Assembly (NCBI GenBank): GCA_021849745.1
Contig: JAJZSN010000001.1
Span: 38,727-87,840 of the forward strand
Reading direction: 5' to 3'
DNA: 49,114 nt
From: Bacillota bacterium
GTDB taxonomy: Bacteria > Bacillota > GCA-003054495 > Carboxydocellales > JAJZSN01
The position numbers were made by a program, and so were the translations under genes. Positions 44,912-49,114 of this stretch are shown in pieces. Positions within the stretch are counted from its first letter, which is position 1, and each line of letters starts with the position of its first letter. The notes under the pieces are model-generated. The model worked only from the letters and a program-made list of their open reading frames with translations, was not told the DNA's origin and ran no database searches.

Positions 44912-44960
44912 GATAATGATTTTCATTTACATTATAAACAGATAACCTCTCCCCTGTCAA
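44912..44960 (-). promoter_or_regulatory. Sigma-A promoter with Fur-like box ahead of the DUF2325 gene
   Basis: Minus-strand TTGACA (44960-44955), 18-base spacer, TATAAT (44936-44931). Immediately downstream, 44912-44930 (GATAATGATTTTCATTTAC) matches the 19-base Fur consensus at 15 positions by my count. It covers the transcription start, a position where an iron-loaded Fur repressor would block initiation. Confidence 0.8.
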
Positions 44961-45010
44961 CCCCTGTTTCAATTTTTTTCAAAAAGTTCACAGAGAATTA
45001 ACATTTAGAA

Positions 45011-45038
45011 ATAAAAAAAGCGCCTAATCGGCGCGCTT
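45011..45038 (-). terminator. Orphan terminator-like hairpin, minus strand
   Basis: Stem AAGCGC/GCGCTT with a nine-base loop, followed on the minus strand by TTTTTTTAT. A shorter run on the other side (TTAGTTTTC) might allow weak bidirectional use. No minus-strand gene lies directly upstream of it, so it may be a remnant predating the restriction-modification island. Confidence 0.55.
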
Positions 45039-45068
45039 AGTTTTCATCCATTATATCAAAAAGGTGAT

Positions 45069-45191
45069 ATGACGAAAGCCCGGGCAGATGAGAAGAGCAG
45101 AACTCATTCCATCACCAGGGCTGCATTATGTATTAGCCTTGGAGGGCGATCCGGCATGGAAAAAGGCCTTGCCAAATCACAAGTGAAATAA
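45069..45191 (+). CDS. Possible 40-residue ORF upstream of the RM operon
   Basis: ATG 45069, four bases after AAGGTG, opens 40 codons beginning MTKARADEKSRTHS and ending in TAA 45191. I recognise no family. It is basic and could be a real small protein, a truncated gene end at the island border, or chance. The region 44961-45216 otherwise holds only the hairpin at 45011-45038. Confidence 0.15.
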   Translation: MTKARADEKSRTHSITRAALCISLGGRSGMEKGLAKSQVK

Positions 45192-45216
45192 TTCATGCGT
45201 TTCCGTCTCATTTCTA

Positions 45217-45245
45217 TTGTCTCGAAGATGGCTTTGTGCTATAAT
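45217..45245 (+). promoter_or_regulatory. Sigma-A promoter of the methyltransferase gene
   Basis: TTGTCT (45217-45222), 17-base spacer, TATAAT (45240-45245), 31 bases before the ATG. The -35 overlaps a GTCTC (45219-45223), and a CGTCTC sits at 45204-45209; these are the recognition sequences of Alw26I and Esp3I, the family this system resembles. Confidence 0.75.
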
Positions 45246-45276
45246 AGATTAAATCCAATTGAAATGAGGAAAAGAT

Positions 45277-48135
45277 ATGCTGAGCATTAAAGATAAGATT
45301 GCCGAAATAGAGGCTAAGAGCCTTGCGTTTGAAAACTCCATTGACCCTTTGCAAAGAAAACAAACGGGTAGTTATTACACATCACTGGAACTAACCATCG
45401 CTATGATGGAAGAGCTTGTCGTGAAATTGCCTACCCAAAAACGCGAGCGTTTATACACGTTAAGATTTCTTGAACCCTGCGTCGGCACAGGAAATTTCAT
45501 TTTTGCTTATTTGCTTGTCGCTCAGTCGCTGAACTTTACTAAAGAACAGTATCATGAATTGATTGAAAACATCTATGTTTGCGACATTAATATCGCTGCA
45601 CTTTCTCACTACAAGAATATGTTGCGCTTTATTGCCGATGCCTGCTTTGGAATTTCATTAACCGATGAATACTTTGAAAAGCACATAGGTGGTGGTGTAC
45701 TATTTGATGTTAACAGCAGCACTCCGCACTACATCGCGCTAGATGAAGTATTCGGAAACGGTTTTGAACATAGTTTTGACATTATTGCAACAAACCCACC
45801 GTATAAAAATCTCAAAGCGGAGCGTTCGCATTATCCTTCTGAACAAGAGCATGAAGAGGACAAAAAGCGATATGCGAGCATCACAGATGTTGCTTCCGGC
45901 TACTTGCGACATTCTATAAGTGGCGTTGTAAATCTGTACAAACTCTTTGTTGAAGAGATTGTAGAGCGGTATGCCGCACCCGACGCTGAAATCGCTTTAC
46001 TTATTCCATCATCTATCCTTACTGACAAGACTTGCGAAAAGTTACGTTCTCGCATTTTAGACACATCTGCTTTTCTATCGATAAAAGCAATAGCGGAGAA
46101 CAACCGATTTGTTGATGCACAGCAGGCGTTATGTGCAATCCTTCTTCGCAAGGGAGTGAAAGGCGGTAAAATAGATGTCAGTACAAATTACGGTGGTATA
46201 AATGAAGAAACAGTGATTGTTTCTACTGATGACGTGCTTGCTCGTAACAACGGCAATATGCTCTTGACACTTAAAGCTGATGAATATGATATTTTACATA
46301 AAATGAATTTATATCCCAAGATTAAGGACTTGGATTTTATTGTAAATATGCGCGGCGAACTTGATTTGACCGTAAATAAAACCGCGATTACAACTACGAT
46401 CACGCCATATCCATTGCTGCGCGGGAGAAATATTGGTTTTTATGAACTTTTAGGCGTACCAAGTGGCGAGTATGTTATGGCAGATTTCGTTGAATCAAGT
46501 GCAAAGAAGCAATTCGTTGCTGGTGAGCGTATCATTTGCCAGCAGATATCAAATATGGCGAAAGAGCGGCGCTTGACTTTTACACCAATCCCTGAAAATT
46601 ATGTTCTTGGTAACTCATGCAATTTCATAACAGTCAGCGATAATGAGTTTGGAATTGATATGTGGTTTCTCCTCGGTATTTTAAATTCAAGCCTTATGAA
46701 TTGGTATTTTAAATTACAAAGCAGTAATAACCATATTAACAATTATGAAATTGACAGCTTTCCTATTCCTATCGCATACCCTCACAAGGCAAAGCTGGCG
46801 GGATATGTAATGGCATACATCAGAGATAACAGCCAACAATCTCTGATAGATGAAATTGACGCCCTCGTCAGAGAAATATATCTTTCTGAATGTACCGAAC
46901 CTATTACACCATTTGAAAGGCTTGTGCAGGGCAAAATTGAGGAGAAACACAAAAAGCTATCGCACAATTGTATCCTTAACCACACTACATTCAAGTTGAG
47001 CGATTTGGACTTGGAAATGGTACGTGCCGTTCCACAAGGCGGCAGTTGGAAGGATATACCTCAAGAAACTGTGCAAAAGTCAAAACGCTTGATACGAATC
47101 AATCAGACTGGAGGCAGAACTACCTTATATGGCAGAATCGACTACACTAAGCCAAGCTATACAATCACTACATATTTCAATCGCCCTGGGAACGGGACAT
47201 ATGTTCACCCCATACACGATAGGGTGATTTCCGTCAGGGAAGCAGCACGCCTGCAAAGCTTCCCTGACAGTTACTATTTTTGCGGAAATAAAACCCAGTT
47301 GCTGAATCAGGTGGGTAATGCTGTGCCACCTATTTTAGCGTATCAAATTGCTAAGAAGATTATGGAAGCTGCAAAAAGCCGTACATCCCTCGACCTCTTC
47401 TGCGGAGCGGGCGGTATGACGTATGGATTTAAGCTAGCTGGAATCAAGTCCATGTTGGGGAATGACATTGAAGAATCAGCCTGCGTAACTCTCAAAGTGA
47501 ACAACCCAGAAATAGATGTGCTTTGCGGTGATGTTACTGATTCCGCCACGAAAGACTTAATTGTCAATAAAGCAAAAGGTGTGGATATCGTTTGTGGTGG
47601 GCCACCTTGCCAAGGGTTTTCAATGGCAGGTTATAGACTTACAGATGACCCACGAAATCAACTGTTTCACGACTTTATTGAAATTGTGGCCCGGGTTACT
47701 CCCAAAGTTGTGGTTTTTGAAAACGTGGAAGGAATGCTCACTTTCCAAGGCGGTGCAACATATCGCTGTATACATGAAATGTTTGGGGAAATCGGATACA
47801 ATACTAAGGGGCGCGTTCTACTTACAAGCCTTTACGGCGTCCCACAACGGCGCAAAAGGGTTATTGTTATTTGCACAAGAAAAGACCTGTCCATTTCTCC
47901 TTCGGAACTATATCCTCAGGAAATCACTGCTGATGTGAAGTTTCAGATCACGGCACATGACGCAATCTACGACTTGCAGAATATCTCGTGTTCCGAGGAA
48001 GCAATATATCACAGTAGGCCGATGTCTTTATTCGCCCAGTGGGCACATGGTGAAATTGCTATAAAAGAGTATATTGCCACCGTATCGCAACACACAAAGG
48101 ATGCACCCCAACTTGGACGTTCTGACGACTGTTAA
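45277..48135 (+). CDS. Fused N6-adenine / C5-cytosine DNA methyltransferase, cytosine part circularly permuted
   Basis: 952 residues. The N-terminal part is an N6-adenine methyltransferase: QTGSYYT (30-35), SAM motif LEPCVGTGNF (65-74), catalytic NPPY (173-176), then a target-recognition-like region to about 570. The C-terminal part is a C5-cytosine methyltransferase in permuted order: motif IX (SVREAARLQSFPDSY, about 651-665) and X (GNAVPP, 680-685) come first. Motif I (LDLFCGAGG, 705-713), PC motif with Cys778 (GGPPCQGFS), ENV (815-817) and QRRKR (857) follow. Two activities suit an asymmetric site modified at A and C on opposite strands, as in Alw26I/Eco31I/Esp3I. The last about 10 residues look out of frame. 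Confidence 0.92.
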   Translation: MLSIKDKIAEIEAKSLAFENSIDPLQRKQTGSYYTSLELTIAMMEELVVKLPTQKRERLYTLRFLEPCVGTGNFIFAYLLVAQSLNFTKEQYHELIENIYVCDINIAALSHYKNMLRFIADACFGISLTDEYFEKHIGGGVLFDVNSSTPHYIALDEVFGNGFEHSFDIIATNPPYKNLKAERSHYPSEQEHEEDKKRYASITDVASGYLRHSISGVVNLYKLFVEEIVERYAAPDAEIALLIPSSILTDKTCEKLRSRILDTSAFLSIKAIAENNRFVDAQQALCAILLRKGVKGGKIDVSTNYGGINEETVIVSTDDVLARNNGNMLLTLKADEYDILHKMNLYPKIKDLDFIVNMRGELDLTVNKTAITTTITPYPLLRGRNIGFYELLGVPSGEYVMADFVESSAKKQFVAGERIICQQISNMAKERRLTFTPIPENYVLGNSCNFITVSDNEFGIDMWFLLGILNSSLMNWYFKLQSSNNHINNYEIDSFPIPIAYPHKAKLAGYVMAYIRDNSQQSLIDEIDALVREIYLSECTEPITPFERLVQGKIEEKHKKLSHNCILNHTTFKLSDLDLEMVRAVPQGGSWKDIPQETVQKSKRLIRINQTGGRTTLYGRIDYTKPSYTITTYFNRPGNGTYVHPIHDRVISVREAARLQSFPDSYYFCGNKTQLLNQVGNAVPPILAYQIAKKIMEAAKSRTSLDLFCGAGGMTYGFKLAGIKSMLGNDIEESACVTLKVNNPEIDVLCGDVTDSATKDLIVNKAKGVDIVCGGPPCQGFSMAGYRLTDDPRNQLFHDFIEIVARVTPKVVVFENVEGMLTFQGGATYRCIHEMFGEIGYNTKGRVLLTSLYGVPQRRKRVIVICTRKDLSISPSELYPQEITADVKFQITAHDAIYDLQNISCSEEAIYHSRPMSLFAQWAHGEIAIKEYIATVSQHTKDAPQLGRSDDC

Positions 48136-48208
48136 GCGCAAGAAAGATAAAACGAAGAAACATGACAATAATCAGATTTCGCTGTTCGATTTTGCATTAG
48201 ATCAGTAA
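48106..48208 (+). other. Displaced C-terminal reading frame of the methyltransferase (frameshift)
   Basis: From a CCCC run at 48106-48109, removing one C would continue the protein for 32 residues (NLDVLTTVKRKKDKTKKH, then a segment with QISLFDF, ending ALDQ) to TAA 48206-48208. That tail has a Lys-rich linker and a sliding-clamp-binding-like motif, unlike chance sequence. The annotated frame ends earlier, at 48135. The intact tail would overlap the convergent endonuclease stop by 12 bases. Confidence 0.7.
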
Positions 48209-49114
48209 CCGTTTCTGGATGAAAACCATTAAACTCTGCAAAGAGCGGAAAGCGGATTTGAAAAACGGCTCGCCCTGTTGTATTTCATGGCAGAGATTAT
48301 CCAATACGGATAACTCGACTGAGATGAGATCTGGAGCGGCGTGTCGCTTGGATTCGCTTTCTGATTTGCTGTTGTAATCGAATACCGATTCAAAAGCGAT
48401 GCGTTTGAATCGCTCAATTTCGTTATTGATTCTTTCTGTAAAATGGCGCGGTGTTTCTTTAATAATCTGTCCGAGTTCATCAAATTTGTAGGTATGCAAG
48501 AAAAACTCATACTTTGGCTCAATCAGGGTTTGCAGCAGGAACTTTTCTCCCTCTCCTGATGTATTTTCTAAAATATGCATGAGAATGAACATAAAATTAG
48601 CCATATTCTGCTTAAGAATATCTCGGTATCTTGTCCCGACCAGTTCGGGATAAGCGCTGTAGTTGTTTTTAATGTGCTCCCAAACCATTGCGGAGTACCA
48701 AGAAATTGAGCAAATACCCGTTGTTTGTTCTACAGTAATAATTTCTTTCACATCTTCGACTTGTAATCTGTCGCGTTTTGTGAAATTGTCACTACTAGTC
48801 ATTCGTCGTAAATAACGGGGGTCGTGAATAAATCCTAGTGAAATGGGGCCTATATGATCTGCGCTAGATCCGTTAAAAAAGCTGCTGCCCATAAACATAT
48901 TTGCGGCATGGATATTGCCATCGCTCCAATACTCATAGGCTCGCCTATCCTTTGTGTAGCTTTTCAAATTTTCTCGCGAACGTCCCTTGTTGTTATTAAT
49001 CACGCTAGTTGACGGCAATATCGGAACCGAAAATGACGGGGGCGATTCCCGTTTATCACCGACACCGTTTAGGCGTTTCTCTTTCGTCCAATAACAGAAC
49101 AAGCCCTTGGGGTA
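48197..49114 (-). CDS. Type IIS restriction endonuclease, Alw26I/Eco31I/Esp3I-like, HNH type (5' end beyond window)
   Basis: The frame is open from the window edge (306 codons), so the N-terminus is missing; the TTG at 49102 is not a convincing start. The segment NMFMGSSFFNGSSADHIGPISLGF with downstream SSDNFTKRDR has the Asp-His and Asn arrangement of an HNH (beta-beta-alpha-metal) nuclease, the catalytic type shown for Eco31I. The remaining about 190 residues are helical and of unknown fold. Placement convergent to a fused A/C methyltransferase supports the assignment. The exact recognition site cannot be read from sequence. Confidence 0.75.
   Translation of the reverse strand, partial: YPKGLFCYWTKEKRLNGVGDKRESPPSFSVPILPSTSVINNNKGRSRENLKSYTKDRRAYEYWSDGNIHAANMFMGSSFFNGSSADHIGPISLGFIHDPRYLRRMTSSDNFTKRDRLQVEDVKEIITVEQTTGICSISWYSAMVWEHIKNNYSAYPELVGTRYRDILKQNMANFMFILMHILENTSGEGEKFLLQTLIEPKYEFFLHTYKFDELGQIIKETPRHFTERINNEIERFKRIAFESVFDYNSKSESESKRHAAPDLISVELSVLDNLCHEIQQGEPFFKSAFRSLQSLMVFIQKRLLI

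Noticed and set aside
48101..48115. Programmed ribosomal frameshift at the methyltransferase end
   Set aside because: CCCC is not a classical heptameric slippery site and no clear stimulatory structure was seen; indel or assembly error is simpler, so it is only noted as a possibility.

Overview
The window looks like the chromosome of a spore-former-type, flagellated anaerobic Firmicute of the Clostridia. The Peptococcaceae (Desulfotomaculum/Pelotomaculum relatives) fit best. The evidence is the gene order topA-trmFO-xerC-hslV-hslU-codY running into a single large fla/che cluster, the Gram-positive style genes (codY, fliY, cheC, cheD), strong AGGAGG ribosome sites and frequent GTG/TTG starts. 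No rRNA or tRNA gene was seen, so the family assignment is inference.

Layout. From about 39.3 kb down to 1, everything is on the minus strand and reads right to left. First come the housekeeping genes dprA, topA, trmFO, xerC, hslV, hslU and codY. After a codY terminator comes a 500-base leader holding a c-di-GMP-I (GEMM) riboswitch with its own terminator. Then follows a roughly 29-kb flagellar/chemotaxis operon: flgB-flgC-fliE-fliF-fliG-fliH-fliI-fliJ-motE-like-fliK-flgD-TIGR02530-like gene-flgE-flbD-fliL-fliM-fliY-cheY-fliO-fliP-fliQ-fliR-flhB-flhA-flhF-flhG-pilZ-cheB-cheA-cheW-cheC-cheD-small membrane protein-fliA-fapA (cut by the window edge). It encodes the basal body, hook, export apparatus, switch and stator-linked proteins, the chemotaxis core and the late sigma factor. 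c-di-GMP can act twice: on the leader RNA and through the PilZ protein.

39.4-45 kb is a DNA-repair block. A two-gene split LigD (polymerase and ligase) and Ku form a minus-strand NHEJ operon. Divergent from it are a stand-alone pyruvate-kinase C-terminal-domain protein and a Y-family polymerase with a YolD-like partner, behind a consensus promoter carrying two LexA boxes. A DUF2325 gene with a Fur-like box over its promoter faces them.

45.2 kb to the end is a restriction-modification island. It has one large polypeptide fusing an N6-adenine methyltransferase to a circularly permuted C5-cytosine methyltransferase, with a convergent HNH endonuclease of the Alw26I/Eco31I/Esp3I type that runs off the window. 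The methyltransferase tail is frameshifted: the other frame encodes a Lys-rich linker and a QISLFDF clamp-binding-like motif.

The most unusual non-coding signal is a set of intergenic arrays built of heptamers of the form (T/C)AGNNNN (TAGCTNN, CAGCTNN, TAGTTCR, TAGGGGT and similar). They are often arranged as two inverted arms, and in at least nine genes they supply the TAG stop codon. Three tandem units place TAG in all three frames.
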